Assembly (NCBI RefSeq): GCF_045348435.1 | Contig: NZ_CP157484.1 | Location: forward strand, 496,001 to 560,000 | Direction of reading: 5' to 3' | DNA from: Alsobacter sp045348435 | GTDB taxonomy: Bacteria; Pseudomonadota; Alphaproteobacteria; Rhizobiales; Beijerinckiaceae | DNA: 64,000 bases | Shown: in pieces, positions 1 through 8,829 of the stretch | Position numbering within the stretch: position 1 is the first letter of the stretch | Layout of the letters: the number at the start of each line of letters is the position of its first letter | The notes under the pieces: generated by a model | The model's input: only the letters and a program-made list of their open reading frames with translations | The model's database searches: none | What the model was told of the DNA's origin: nothing | Translations under genes and position numbers: made by a program

Positions 1-1606
1 GCGAGGCGGCCCAGAGATATTCAAAGCCCCCGCCCGCATAGGTCACGCCGGTCAGCTTCTTGGAGGTCATCACCAGGTCGATGTTCTGGCGGATGGGCAT
101 CATCACGGCGTTGTCCATGATGATCTTCTGCGCCTCGTGATAGATCCTGGTGCGCTTGGCCGGATCGCGCTCCTGCTGGCCCTCGGTGATCAGCTTGGTG
201 AGCTGCGGATCCGAGAACTTGCTCCAGTTGAAGTACTCGTTGGGCAGGAACCAGAAGTGGAGCGCGTCGGGGTCGACGCCGATATACTGCAGCGGCGTCA
301 TCGACATTTCGCCGCTCGTGTTGGCGGCCAGCCAGGCCGGCGTCGCGAGCTGCTGCACCTGCACGTCCATGCCGATCTTGCGCAGATAGCCCTGCATGGC
401 CTGGGCGAGCAGCGGGTAGGACGGCACCGTCGCGATGGCGTTGATCGTGAAGGCGAGGCGCTTGCCGTCCTTCTCCCAGAACTCGCCGGACTTGGTCCAG
501 CCGCCCTTCTTCAGCGACTCCTCCGCCTTGGCGGGATCATACGGGTAGGAGTCCTCCAGCGAGGCGTCGTAGCCGGTCATGCCCTTCAGCAGGGGCGTGT
601 TGCTGGGCGGGAAGACGCCGGCTTCGGCGAGCTGGATCACACCCTTCTTGTCAATGGCGTACTGGATGGCCTTGCGGACATTGATGTCGTCGGTCGGCCA
701 TTTGGACGCGTTGATCGGCGCGAAGATGCCAAGCCCGCTGATCGGCACCGGGATGGCCGTGTAAGTCCCGGCCTTCTGGAAGGCGTTCCAGTAGACGCCC
801 GGCGTCTGCTGCATCATCTGCGACTGGCCGCTCTGGAACTGGCTGACGCGGGCCTGCGAATTCGGGACGATCTGGAACTTGATCTCCGCGATGTTGGCCG
901 GGCCGGAATGCTTCACCGCCGCCGGGCCCCAGTTGTAGGCCTCGTTGCGCTTCAGCACGAGGCTCTGGTTGGGCTCGTAGCTGACGAAGGCGAAGGGACC
1001 CGTGCCGGTGGGGTGCAAAGCCAGGTCCTTGCCGAACTCGGCGATCGCCTTGGGCGACTGGATGCCGAGATAGGGCTCGCCCAGCTGCGCCAGGAACGGC
1101 GCATAGGGCGTCGCGCAGGTGAACTTGACGGTCATCTTGTCGACGGCTTCCGCGGTCCCGCAGGGCCCGAGCAGGCCGAGCGAGATCTTGGACTGGGTGG
1201 CCTTGTCGGTGATGTACTTGATGTTGGCCACGACGGCTTCCGCGTCGAAGGGCGTCCCGTCATGGAAGGTCACGCCCTCGCGCAGGGTGAAGGTGTAGGT
1301 CTTGCCGTCGTCGGACACGGTCCACTTGGTGGCCAGATGCGGCGTCACCTCGAACTCGGGCGTCAGCCAGACCAGCGTGTCGAAGATGTTCATCGCCAGC
1401 GGCCCGACATTGCGGGCGCCGGTGGTGGCGGGATTGAGCGAGTCGATCGGTTCGGCCCAGCCCACCGTCAGCTTGGCGTTCTTGTTGGGCGTCTGCGCGG
1501 TCGCCCCCTGCGCCGCCAGCGACAGGGCGCCGGCCGCGAGCGCGGCGGCGAAAGCTTGCTTGGCGAAAGCTTGCTTGGAGAGGGGGGTGCGGGCTCGCTT
1601 CTGCAT
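1..1606 (-). CDS. ABC transporter periplasmic substrate-binding protein (SBP_bac_5, peptide/opine type), C-terminus off the window
   Basis: Captures a peptide-like or other organic ligand in the periplasm and delivers it to the two permeases encoded just upstream in the same direction. The visible 535 residues start at ATG 1606 with a basic n-region, a hydrophobic stretch and an Ala-x-Ala cleavage region near residue 37. The mature part has typical family-5 motifs: LTVGWAEPIDSLNP near the start, then REGVTFHDGTPFDAEAVV and later HPTGTGPFAFVSYEPN. The family is usually 500-540 residues, so very little is missing at the C-terminus. Last visible gene of the operon. Ligand is not predictable from sequence; the linked amidase suggests an amide-containing compound (inference). 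Confidence 0.9.
   Translation of the reverse strand, partial: MQKRARTPLSKQAFAKQAFAAALAAGALSLAAQGATAQTPNKNAKLTVGWAEPIDSLNPATTGARNVGPLAMNIFDTLVWLTPEFEVTPHLATKWTVSDDGKTYTFTLREGVTFHDGTPFDAEAVVANIKYITDKATQSKISLGLLGPCGTAEAVDKMTVKFTCATPYAPFLAQLGEPYLGIQSPKAIAEFGKDLALHPTGTGPFAFVSYEPNQSLVLKRNEAYNWGPAAVKHSGPANIAEIKFQIVPNSQARVSQFQSGQSQMMQQTPGVYWNAFQKAGTYTAIPVPISGLGIFAPINASKWPTDDINVRKAIQYAIDKKGVIQLAEAGVFPPSNTPLLKGMTGYDASLEDSYPYDPAKAEESLKKGGWTKSGEFWEKDGKRLAFTINAIATVPSYPLLAQAMQGYLRKIGMDVQVQQLATPAWLAANTSGEMSMTPLQYIGVDPDALHFWFLPNEYFNWSKFSDPQLTKLITEGQQERDPAKRTRIYHEAQKIIMDNAVMMPIRQNIDLVMTSKKLTGVTYAGGGFEYLWAAS
1547..1576. repeat. 15-bp perfect tandem duplication in a signal peptide
   Basis: The unit ggcgaaagcttgctt occurs twice back to back and is in frame, so the signal peptide of the binding protein reads KQAFAKQAFA at residues 11-20. 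It lengthens the n/h-region border by five residues without breaking the gene. Seen directly. Confidence 0.9.
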
Positions 1607-1645
1607 GGTTCGACTCCGTCCAAGGGGGGCGTTGCTTCTGGGCCG

Positions 1646-2569
1646 CTATCGCCGGGCCAGCGTGGGATCGAGTTCGTCTCTGAGGCCGTCGCCGATGAGG
1701 TTCACCCCAATGACGAACAGCGACAGGAACGCCCCGGGAAACACCGTGATCCACCACGCCAGCGTGATGTAGTTCTGCCCGTCATTGAGGATGCTGCCCC
1801 ATTCGGGCGTGGGCGGCTGGACGCCGAGCCCGATGAAGCCGAGCGCCGTGATCCACAGCGCCGCGATGCCCAGCCACGTGGTGGTCAGCACGATCACGCC
1901 CGACAGGACGTTGGGGAAGATGTGCCGCGCGATAATGCGCCACGGACCCGCCCCGAGCGTGATCGCCGCGTCCACATAGGGCAGGTTGCGAACCTCGGCG
2001 GTGGCGCCCTCGACGAGGCGCGCATAGACCGGCACCAGGATGACCGCGATGGCGATCACGCCGTTGATGAGCCCCGGGCCCAAGATCGCCGTGACGGTGA
2101 GCGCCAGCAGGATCCCCGGAAATGCGAGCAGCAGGTCGACGAAACGCATGATGACGAAGCCGACCGCGCCGCCGAAATAGCCGGCGATCAGCCCGATGCT
2201 GGCGCCGAACACGCAGCCGAGCACGACGACCAGCAGGCTCGCCAGCATGGTGGTGCGCCCGCCATAGAGCACGCGGGCGAAGAGGTCGCGCCCGAACGCG
2301 TCCGCCCCCATCGGGTGCTCCAGCGAGGGCGGCGAGAACGTCGCCATCGGGTCCTGCGCATTGGGGTCGAGCGGCGTCAGCAGCGGCGCTGCGGCCACCA
2401 GCGCGGTCAAGACGATGCAGATGATCAGGCCCGCCAGCAGGCTGCGATGCCGCAGCGCCCTGAGCGCGACGCGCCAGCGCGGGACCTTGGGGGTGATGGC
2501 GTCCTGCAGGTCGTCCACGGCCGGCGACGGCGGGAGCGGGGCGGGGGCGGCGTCGCTGTGAATCGTCAT
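1646..2569 (-). CDS. ABC transporter permease, DppC/OppC type
   Basis: Inner-membrane permease of the peptide/nickel/opine importer family, 307 residues, a usual length for DppC. A short cytoplasmic N-terminus precedes the first membrane segment (around residues 40-60). The OppC-type hallmark GADAFGRDLFARVLYGGRTT follows, then several membrane spans. The EAA loop that contacts the ATPase reads DAAITLGAGPWRIIARHIFP. It follows the DppB-type gene by a few bases and precedes the binding-protein gene. No ATP-binding subunit is visible in the window, so the motor must be encoded beyond the left edge or elsewhere. Confidence 0.93.
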   Translation of the reverse strand: MTIHSDAAPAPLPPSPAVDDLQDAITPKVPRWRVALRALRHRSLLAGLIICIVLTALVAAAPLLTPLDPNAQDPMATFSPPSLEHPMGADAFGRDLFARVLYGGRTTMLASLLVVVLGCVFGASIGLIAGYFGGAVGFVIMRFVDLLLAFPGILLALTVTAILGPGLINGVIAIAVILVPVYARLVEGATAEVRNLPYVDAAITLGAGPWRIIARHIFPNVLSGVIVLTTTWLGIAALWITALGFIGLGVQPPTPEWGSILNDGQNYITLAWWITVFPGAFLSLFVIGVNLIGDGLRDELDPTLARR

Positions 2570-2576
2570 GGCCCGG

Positions 2577-3500
2577 TCACCTGCTCGCGACCCTGGGGTC
2601 GAACACCGGGTAGAGGAGATCGACGATGAAGTTGGTCAGCGCATAGATGCCCGCGATGATGAACACGACGGCCTGCACGGTCAGATAGTCCTTCGCCAGG
2701 ATGGCCTGGACCAGCAGCCTGCCGATGCCGGGGCGCGAGAACACCGTTTCGACGATGACCGTGCCGGAGAGCAGTTGCCCCACCTGCAGGCCCACGATGG
2801 TCAGGATCGGTAGCAGCGCGTTGCGCAGCACGTGCCTGACGAACACCTGCACGCGGCTGATGCCCTTGGCCCGCGCGGTGATGACGTGCCGTTGCACCTG
2901 CGCGGCGATGATGCTGGACCGGACGAAGCGCGCGTTGAACCCCATCGAGCCCAGCGCCAGCGTGGTCGCCGGCAGGACGAGGCCCTTCAGCGACGTGCCG
3001 CCGACGACGTCGAACCAGGGCAGCGTCACCGCGAAGGCCAGGATCAGGAGCAGTCCCAGCCAGAAGCTCGGGATCGACATGAAGGTGAGCGCCACCGTCA
3101 TGGCGGCGGTGTCGGCGGCGCGATTGCGCTTCACGGCGGCCAGGATGCCGAGCGCCATGCCGAAGCTGAGCGAGACGGCCAGTCCGGCGATGGTGAGCTG
3201 GATCGTGGCCGGAAAGTTCGCCGCCAGCAGCGAGGTCACCGATTGCTGGTTGCCATAGGAATAGCCGAAGTCGCCGTGGAACAGGGCCGAGATCCACTGC
3301 AGATATTGGACGTGCATCGGCAGGTCGAGGCCGAGCTGCGCCCGCAGCCGGCTCGCGACCTCCTTGTCGCCCGCGCCGGTCCCGAGCAGGGCCGCGACCG
3401 GGTCGCCCGGGATGAGCCGGATGATCAGGAAGACGATGACGCTGATGCCGAAGGCCAGCGCGACGATCGCCAGGATGCGCCGCAGGACGTAGCTGCTCAT
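2577..3500 (-). CDS. ABC transporter permease, DppB/OppB type
   Basis: Partner permease of the importer, 307 residues. The chosen ATG at 3500 gives the classic start MSSYVLRRILAIVALAFGIS, and its ATGA overlaps the stop of the amidase gene by 4 bp, which argues for translational coupling. A longer frame with upstream starts is open but would run into the amidase. The family motif RLIPGDPVAALLG follows the first membrane span, and the EAA loop reads ARAKGISRVQVFVRHVLRNA. Second permease and binding protein follow downstream. Confidence 0.94.
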   Translation of the reverse strand: MSSYVLRRILAIVALAFGISVIVFLIIRLIPGDPVAALLGTGAGDKEVASRLRAQLGLDLPMHVQYLQWISALFHGDFGYSYGNQQSVTSLLAANFPATIQLTIAGLAVSLSFGMALGILAAVKRNRAADTAAMTVALTFMSIPSFWLGLLLILAFAVTLPWFDVVGGTSLKGLVLPATTLALGSMGFNARFVRSSIIAAQVQRHVITARAKGISRVQVFVRHVLRNALLPILTIVGLQVGQLLSGTVIVETVFSRPGIGRLLVQAILAKDYLTVQAVVFIIAGIYALTNFIVDLLYPVFDPRVASR

Positions 3501-4942
3501 GGCGCAGCCCTCCCGTGCGGCGCGCCCGGGGACGCCGCGGCGGCGAGCGGCGGCCGCAGCCGGCTCAGGCCCAGGCGCTGCTCCAGCGCGTGGGCGGCGT
3601 CCAGGATGGCGTTCTCGGCGCACGGCGCGCCGGCGAACTGGATGCCGGTCGGCAGGCCGCCCTCGCCGAAGCCGTTGAGGATCGACACGGTCGGCGCGCC
3701 GGACAGCACGCCCGCCAGGTTGAGCGGTCGCCGCCCGGAGGCGCCCGGCAGCCCGTATTCGAAATTTTCGTCGATCCTGCAGGCCACCACGCCGAGCGAA
3801 GGCGCCAGCAGGGCGTCATAGCGGCCGGCCAGCTCGGACACGCTGTCGGCGATGAGGCGGCGGATCCGCTGCGCGCGGATATAGTCGTGGGCCGGCAACA
3901 CCGCTGCGGCGAGCCTGTGGCCTTGGGCCTTGCGGGCCTTCAGCTCCGCCGTGCGGCCGCTGGCGATGAACTCGTCGAAGGCCGCATAGGCCTCGGCGCC
4001 CGAGATGGTCTGCGTGACCTCCGCATAGGGAAAGTCCGGCAGCTCCACGCTCTCCAGCGCGCCGATGTCGCCCAGAACAGCGAGCGACTCCTCGAACCTC
4101 GCCTTCACCTCCGGCTCCGCCCCGTCGCAGCATCCCTCCACCACGCCGAAGCGGAAGCCCGAGCGGCGCGGGTTCGGCCGGCGATAGCGGTAGGGCTGCG
4201 CCAGGCTGGAGCGGTCCTGCGGGTCGGGGCCGGCGATCGCCTCCAGCACGAGGCCGCAATCGTCGGCCGTGCGGCACATCGGCCCGAGCCTGTCCAAGGT
4301 CCAGCACAACGTCATCGCGCCCGCCCGGCTGACGCGTCCATAGGTGGCGCGCAGCCCCGCCGTGCCCGTATAGGCGGCCGGGAACAGGATGGATCCGCTG
4401 GTGTCGCTGCCGATGGCGAACGGAACCGCGGCCGCGCTGACCGCGCCGGCGGGCCCGCTGGAGGATCCGCTCGTCCAGCGGTTCGGGTCCCACGGATTGG
4501 CGGCCGGTCCCGTCGTGGACGCGTCCGGATGGTCGTAGCCCATGCCGCCGGCGATCTCGATGGTGGCCAGCTTGGCCGCCAGGACCGCGCCGGCCGTCCT
4601 CAGCCTGGTCACGACCGTCGCCTCGCGGTCGAAGCTCTGCTCCACGAAGGGCGGAGCCCCCCAGGTCGTCGGCGCGCCCGCGGCGGCCACGATGTCCTTC
4701 AGCCCATAGGGAATCCCGTGCAGCGGTCCGCGGTCGAGCCCGCCGCGCAGCTCGGACTCCGCCAGTTTCGCCTCCCGCAGGGCGACGTCGTCCATGATGG
4801 TGACGACGGCCCTGATCGCCGTCCCGATTCCGTGCAGGCGCTCCAGATAGAGCTTCGCCAGGTCGACGGGCGAGACCTCGCCCTTGCGCAGCAGCGCCCC
4901 GAGCTCCCGGATCGACAGGAAGGCGACATCGTCGCTGGTCAC
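3497..4942 (-). CDS. Amidase of the amidase-signature family (GatA/AtzE-like)
   Basis: Predicted cytoplasmic amide hydrolase, 481 residues, a normal length. The Ser-cisSer-Lys triad can be traced: Lys82 in YGLKDIV, the Ser-rich SGSSSG at 158-163, and the nucleophile region GSDTSGSI at 178-185 (Ser184 by alignment with the usual GSDTGGS). It sits between a small protein gene and the importer permeases and overlaps the DppB-type gene by 4 bp, so it probably hydrolyses the imported compound or a product of it (inference). The substrate cannot be read from the sequence: GatA-like, AtzE-like and aryl-acylamidase members share these motifs. Confidence 0.9.
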   Translation of the reverse strand: MTSDDVAFLSIRELGALLRKGEVSPVDLAKLYLERLHGIGTAIRAVVTIMDDVALREAKLAESELRGGLDRGPLHGIPYGLKDIVAAAGAPTTWGAPPFVEQSFDREATVVTRLRTAGAVLAAKLATIEIAGGMGYDHPDASTTGPAANPWDPNRWTSGSSSGPAGAVSAAAVPFAIGSDTSGSILFPAAYTGTAGLRATYGRVSRAGAMTLCWTLDRLGPMCRTADDCGLVLEAIAGPDPQDRSSLAQPYRYRRPNPRRSGFRFGVVEGCCDGAEPEVKARFEESLAVLGDIGALESVELPDFPYAEVTQTISGAEAYAAFDEFIASGRTAELKARKAQGHRLAAAVLPAHDYIRAQRIRRLIADSVSELAGRYDALLAPSLGVVACRIDENFEYGLPGASGRRPLNLAGVLSGAPTVSILNGFGEGGLPTGIQFAGAPCAENAILDAAHALEQRLGLSRLRPPLAAAASPGAPHGRAAP

Positions 4943-4947
4943 GGGCC

Positions 4948-5211
4948 TTATTCCTGGCAGGCGTGGAACATGAAGGCAGGCTCGTCGGAGTTCAGCAGCC
5001 TGACCCGATGCAGCGCCTCGCTGCTGGCGATCTGCGCCTTCAGGCTCAGGCGCATCTCCTGGCGCTGGAGCTCGGTCAACGCGCCTGCGTGAAGGAGGCT
5101 GACGATCTCCTCCAGCCGGCCGCCCAGGGCCGCGATCCGGTCCTCGTCCAGCGCTGGATAGAAGCGGGACGCAGCCGCAAGCGCCTGACCGGGGCTTTCA
5201 TCGGAAGGCAT
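4948..5211 (-). CDS. Small uncharacterised protein, possible amidase partner
   Basis: An 87-residue, mostly helical protein starting MPSDESPGQALAAASRFYPA at ATG 5211 and ending five bases before the amidase start. I do not recognise the family. Its position as first gene of the operon, immediately before an amidase, recalls AtzG (DUF4089) or GatC, small subunits that bind AtzE or GatA. The sequence does not show clear similarity to either, so this is inference from context. An open frame continues 25 codons upstream but lies in the promoter-like region. Confidence 0.6.
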   Translation of the reverse strand: MPSDESPGQALAAASRFYPALDEDRIAALGGRLEEIVSLLHAGALTELQRQEMRLSLKAQIASSEALHRVRLLNSDEPAFMFHACQE

Positions 5212-5238
5212 GACCGATCTCCATCGCCTGGAACTGTC

Positions 5239-5250
5239 ATAGACGACTAT
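5239..5250. promoter_or_regulatory. ATAG-ACGA-CTAT dyad at the importer/amidase operon promoter
   Basis: A 12-bp inverted repeat (ATAG, 4-bp centre, CTAT) lies 28 bp upstream of the first operon gene. On the minus strand it overlaps TATAGT, a good -10 element. Short dyads of this type are typical GntR/FCD operators, but no GntR gene is in the window. A TTGACA on the minus strand at 5275-5280 is 23 bp from this -10, too far for a standard pair. Confidence 0.4.
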
Positions 5251-5495
5251 AACGGTTTCACGCGAGTATGGCCCTGTCAACCGCAACCCATGCGGGAAAA
5301 GAGAGCTTCAGCCGCTGCTTTGCCGGGCAGGGCCGCCGCAGTTGGGCGGTCTGTCTCAAGATGGGAGTACAGTCGACCTGGCCCGGGCCCACTCGTGGCC
5401 CAGCCTGCCGCCCCGTGATTGTGATCCAAAACGAGGGGCCGTAAAGCCGGACTCTGAAGGCGGCCGGCCAAAGCGAGTTTTCGGAGGATAATCGC

Positions 5496-5570
<75 letters not shown>

Positions 5571-5679
5571 GAGCGGGACGGGGCGAAGCGCCGTGGGTCC
5601 CGAAGCGGGGGTCTCTTGCCACATGGGGCGCGGGGGCGCAAGCCGCCGCGGGCCATTTTCGTGGGCGCCGCGCCTCCCG

Positions 5680-6918
5680 TCACTCCGCCGCGACGGCGAG
5701 CGGTGCGGCGGCGTCACGCGGAACGCCGAGGTGATCCCACACTTCGACGAGGGCGTCCGCCAGGGCCTGGATCAGGCTCTCGTCGTGGAACGGCGTGGGG
5801 GTGATGCGCAGCCTCTCCTCGCCCCGCGGCACCGTGGGGTAGTTGATTGGCTGGATGTAGATCCCGTGCGTGTCGAGCAGCCGGTCCGACGCCGCCTTGC
5901 ACAGCTCCGCGTTGCGCACCATCAGCGGCACGATGTGGGTCGAGGTGGGCATCACCGGCAGCCCGGCTGCGGCCAGCGCCTCCTTGGTGCGAGCCGCCTG
6001 GCGCTGGTGCCGCGCCCGCTCGTCGCCGGAGGCCTTGAGGATCCGCACCGATTCGCACGCCGCGGCCGCCACCGCCGGCGGCAGCGTGGTGGTGAAGATG
6101 AAGCCCGGGGCGTGGGAGCGCACGGCGTCCACCATCGCGGCGGAGCCGGCGATGTAGCCGCCGAGGCAGCCATAGGCCTTGGCCAGCGTGCCCTCGATGA
6201 CGTCGATGCGGGCCATCTCGCCGTCGCGCTCGGCCACGCCGGCGCCGCGCGGACCGTAGAGGCCGACGGCATGCACCTCGTCGATATAGGTCATCGCCTG
6301 GTGGCGCTCGGCGAGGTCGCAGATGCGCCCGATCGGGGCGATGTCCCCGTCCATCGAGTAGATGCTCTCGAACACGATCAGCTTCGGCCGGTCCCGCCCG
6401 GCGCGCCGCAGCAGCTCCTCCAGGTGCTCCAGGTCGTTGTGCCGGAAAATCGCCTTCTCCCGGCCGGCGTTGCGCACGCCCTCGATCATCGAGTTGTGGT
6501 TCAGCGCGTCGGAGAGGATCAGGCAGTCCGGGATCAGCTTGGCGATGGTGGCGATGCCGGTGAGGTTGGAGACGTAGCCCGAGGTGAACGCCAGCGCGGC
6601 GTCCTTGCCGTGCAGGTCCGCCAGCTCGGCCTCCAGCTGCACCACCGGGTGGTGGTTGCCCGAGATGTTGCGCGTCCCGCCCGCGCCCGCGCCCATGCGC
6701 CTGGCCGTGGACGCCAGGGCCTCGATGACGGCCGGATGCTGGCCCATGCCGAGATAGTCGTTCGAGCACCAGACCACGATGGGCTGGGGCCCTTGCGCCG
6801 TATGCCGGATGGCGTGGGGGAAGCGGCCGGCGATGCGCTCCAGGTCGGCGAAGACGCGGTAGCGCCGCTCGGCCTTCAGATCGCTCACGGCCTGTTCGAA
6901 GAACGCTGCGTAATCCAT
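5680..6918 (-). CDS. hemA: 5-aminolevulinate synthase
   Basis: PLP enzyme that condenses glycine with succinyl-CoA to 5-aminolevulinate, the first step of haem and tetrapyrrole synthesis in alphaproteobacteria (Shemin path). 412 residues from ATG 6918, matching the family start MDYAAFFEQAVSDLKAERRY; an ATG four codons upstream (6930) is also possible. The PLP lysine is Lys247 in EGTLAKAYG; the glycine-rich GAGAGGTRNISGNHH and IDEVHAVGLYG motifs are intact. Neighbours are tRNA-Thr downstream and a divergent small gene upstream. Confidence 0.97.
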   Translation of the reverse strand: MDYAAFFEQAVSDLKAERRYRVFADLERIAGRFPHAIRHTAQGPQPIVVWCSNDYLGMGQHPAVIEALASTARRMGAGAGGTRNISGNHHPVVQLEAELADLHGKDAALAFTSGYVSNLTGIATIAKLIPDCLILSDALNHNSMIEGVRNAGREKAIFRHNDLEHLEELLRRAGRDRPKLIVFESIYSMDGDIAPIGRICDLAERHQAMTYIDEVHAVGLYGPRGAGVAERDGEMARIDVIEGTLAKAYGCLGGYIAGSAAMVDAVRSHAPGFIFTTTLPPAVAAAACESVRILKASGDERARHQRQAARTKEALAAAGLPVMPTSTHIVPLMVRNAELCKAASDRLLDTHGIYIQPINYPTVPRGEERLRITPTPFHDESLIQALADALVEVWDHLGVPRDAAAPLAVAAE

Positions 6919-7134
6919 GCTGATGTCCATGGCACGGGCCGTGAGGCGGTTCAATCCGCAGATGTCCCGACCGGCGCGGCGCTGGAATGGCCCGCCCTTG
7001 CGGCTGAAATAAGGGGGCGACGCTGCGCCGGCGGTTGTCTGGATCGCGTCGAACGCATAATCATCGCCCCGCTTGCTTAACCCCGGCTTTCGGACGGCTC
7101 CGGTGAGGAGGACGTCCCGCCCACGGAGTGTCCG

Positions 7135-7317
7135 GTGACCGGCTCCACCGAGAAGGACCGCAGAACCCAGCGGCTCGCAGCGGCGCTGCGCGACAATCTG
7201 AAGCGTCGCAAGGCGCAGGCGCGGTCGCGCGTCGACGGGGCCGAAGCGCGCGGCCCTGAAGGGCTCGCAGACGAGGCGCCGGCGGAGCCGTCGACCCGTC
7301 CAACGAAGCCACTGTGA
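7135..7317 (+). CDS. Small basic conserved protein upstream of murA
   Basis: A 60-residue hydrophilic protein with a basic helical core, RLAAALRDNLKRRKAQARSR, starting at GTG 7135 with GGAG six bases upstream; an in-frame GTG at 7129 is an alternative. Small proteins with a very similar RLAAALRxNLKRRKAQ core sit next to murA in many Hyphomicrobiales (recalled). The Arg/Lys-rich helix could bind RNA or a protein partner, but no function is known to me. It lies 156 bp before murA on the same strand. Confidence 0.7.
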   Translation: MTGSTEKDRRTQRLAAALRDNLKRRKAQARSRVDGAEARGPEGLADEAPAEPSTRPTKPL

Positions 7318-7473
7318 CTGAATGGCCACGATCCGGGGATTTGGACCGATGACGGGCGCAAGGCCCTGCATCGGTCGCATTCGGACCCGCTGGTGAACCT
7401 CCCATCCAGCGACGTAAGTCGCACACTGTCGCATACGCGGCGCCGCAAGCCGGCGCCCCAACACGGGTGACCC

Positions 7474-8766
7474 ATGGATCGTATCCGCATCGTCGGCGGC
7501 AGCCCCCTGAACGGCTCTATTCCGATTTCAGGCGCCAAGAACGCGGCGCTGCCGCTCATGATCGCGAGCCTGCTCACGCCCGAGACGGTCATCCTGGAGA
7601 ACGTGCCGCGCCTGTCGGACGTGCGTCAGCTGATGCGCATCCTTGGCAACCACGGCGTCGACGCCTCGATCGACGGCAAGCGCGCCGGGCAGGCCGACGA
7701 CGCCGGCGAGACGGTGCGGTTCAGCGCCCGCACCATCGTCGACACCACCGCCCCCTATGAGCTCGTGTCGCGCATGCGCGCCAGCTTCTGGGTGATCGCG
7801 CCGCTGCTGGCCCGCATGGGCGAGGCGCGCGTGTCACTCCCGGGCGGCTGCGCCATCGGGACGCGGCCGGTGGACCTTTTGCTGCAGGCGCTGGAAAGCC
7901 TCGGGGCGAAGATCGACATCGACGCCGGCTATGCGGTGGCGCGCGCGCCCTCGGGCGGGCTGCGCGGCGGCGAGGTGGCGTTCCCCAAGGTCACGGTGGG
8001 CGGCACCCACACCGCCCTGATGGCGGCGACGCTGGCCCATGGCACGACCGTGATCGAGAACGCCGCGCGCGAGCCGGAGGTCGTCGACCTCGCCCAGTGC
8101 CTGATCGGCATGGGCGCCCGCATCGAAGGCGCGGGCTCGTCGCGCATCGTCGTCCAGGGCGTGACGTCGCTGGGCGGCGTGCGCCATCCGGTGCTGCCGG
8201 ACCGCATCGAGACCGGCACCTACGCGATGGCGGTGGCGATGACGGGCGGCGACGTCCTGCTGCGCAACGCCCGGCCCGAGCTGCTGCAGGCCGCGCTGGA
8301 CGTGCTGGCGCAGACCGGCGCCGAGGTCACGTCCACGAACGAGGGCGTCCGGGTGCGCCGCAACGGCGGCGGCATTGCGCCGGTCGACGTCACGACGGAG
8401 CCCTTCCCGGGCTTCCCGACCGACCTTCAGGCGCAGTTCATGGCGCTGATGACCCGCGCCGACGGGACCTCCCGGATCCGCGAGACGATCTTCGAGAACC
8501 GCTTCATGCATGTGCAGGAGCTGGCTCGCCTGGGAGCGCGGATCCGCCTGGACGGCGACCTCGCGATCGTGGAGGGCGCCCCGGTGCTGAAGGGCGCGCC
8601 CGTGATGGCGACAGATCTGCGCGCCTCGGTCTCGCTCGTCATCGCCGCGCTGGCGGCCGAGGGCGAGACGATGGTCCACCGCGTGTACCACCTCGACCGG
8701 GGCTTCGAGGCGCTGGAGAAGAAGCTGGTGCGCTGCGGGGCCGAGGTCGAGCGCATCAGCGGCTGA
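7474..8766 (+). CDS. murA: UDP-N-acetylglucosamine 1-carboxyvinyltransferase
   Basis: Cytoplasmic enzyme that transfers enolpyruvate from PEP to UDP-GlcNAc, the first committed step of peptidoglycan synthesis and the fosfomycin target. 430 residues. Lys22 (ISGAKNAALP) and the reactive Cys126 (LPGGCAIGTRP, equivalent to E. coli Cys115) are present, so the protein is predicted to be fosfomycin-sensitive in its active site. The C-terminal DLRASVSLVIAALAAEGE motif is intact. Upstream small gene and downstream terminator suggest a short transcription unit. Confidence 0.98.
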   Translation: MDRIRIVGGSPLNGSIPISGAKNAALPLMIASLLTPETVILENVPRLSDVRQLMRILGNHGVDASIDGKRAGQADDAGETVRFSARTIVDTTAPYELVSRMRASFWVIAPLLARMGEARVSLPGGCAIGTRPVDLLLQALESLGAKIDIDAGYAVARAPSGGLRGGEVAFPKVTVGGTHTALMAATLAHGTTVIENAAREPEVVDLAQCLIGMGARIEGAGSSRIVVQGVTSLGGVRHPVLPDRIETGTYAMAVAMTGGDVLLRNARPELLQAALDVLAQTGAEVTSTNEGVRVRRNGGGIAPVDVTTEPFPGFPTDLQAQFMALMTRADGTSRIRETIFENRFMHVQELARLGARIRLDGDLAIVEGAPVLKGAPVMATDLRASVSLVIAALAAEGETMVHRVYHLDRGFEALEKKLVRCGAEVERISG

Positions 8767-8778
8767 CCACAAACAAAA

Positions 8779-8803
8779 CGCCGCCGCGGGAGCCGCGGCG
8801 GCG
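8779..8803. terminator. Intrinsic terminator between convergent genes
   Basis: An 11-bp perfect GC hairpin (cgccgccgcgg, loop gag, ccgcggcggcg). Read on the minus strand it is followed by GTTTTGTTTG, a proper T-rich tail for the secreted-protein gene that ends at 8830; read on the plus strand it follows murA by 12 bp and has only ctttc, so termination of murA may be weaker. Confidence 0.8.
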
Positions 8804-8829
8804 CTTTCGGATGTCGGGCGTGGGCGCGG

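Noticed and set aside
137..2629. An 830-codon open frame on the plus strand opposite the importer genes
   Set aside because: Antisense shadow of three well-supported genes in GC-rich DNA; composition is Arg/Gly/His-rich with no domain.
5275..5280. TTGACA on the minus strand as -35 of the importer operon
   Set aside because: The nearest good -10 (TATAGT) is 23 bp away, too far for a sigma-70 promoter.
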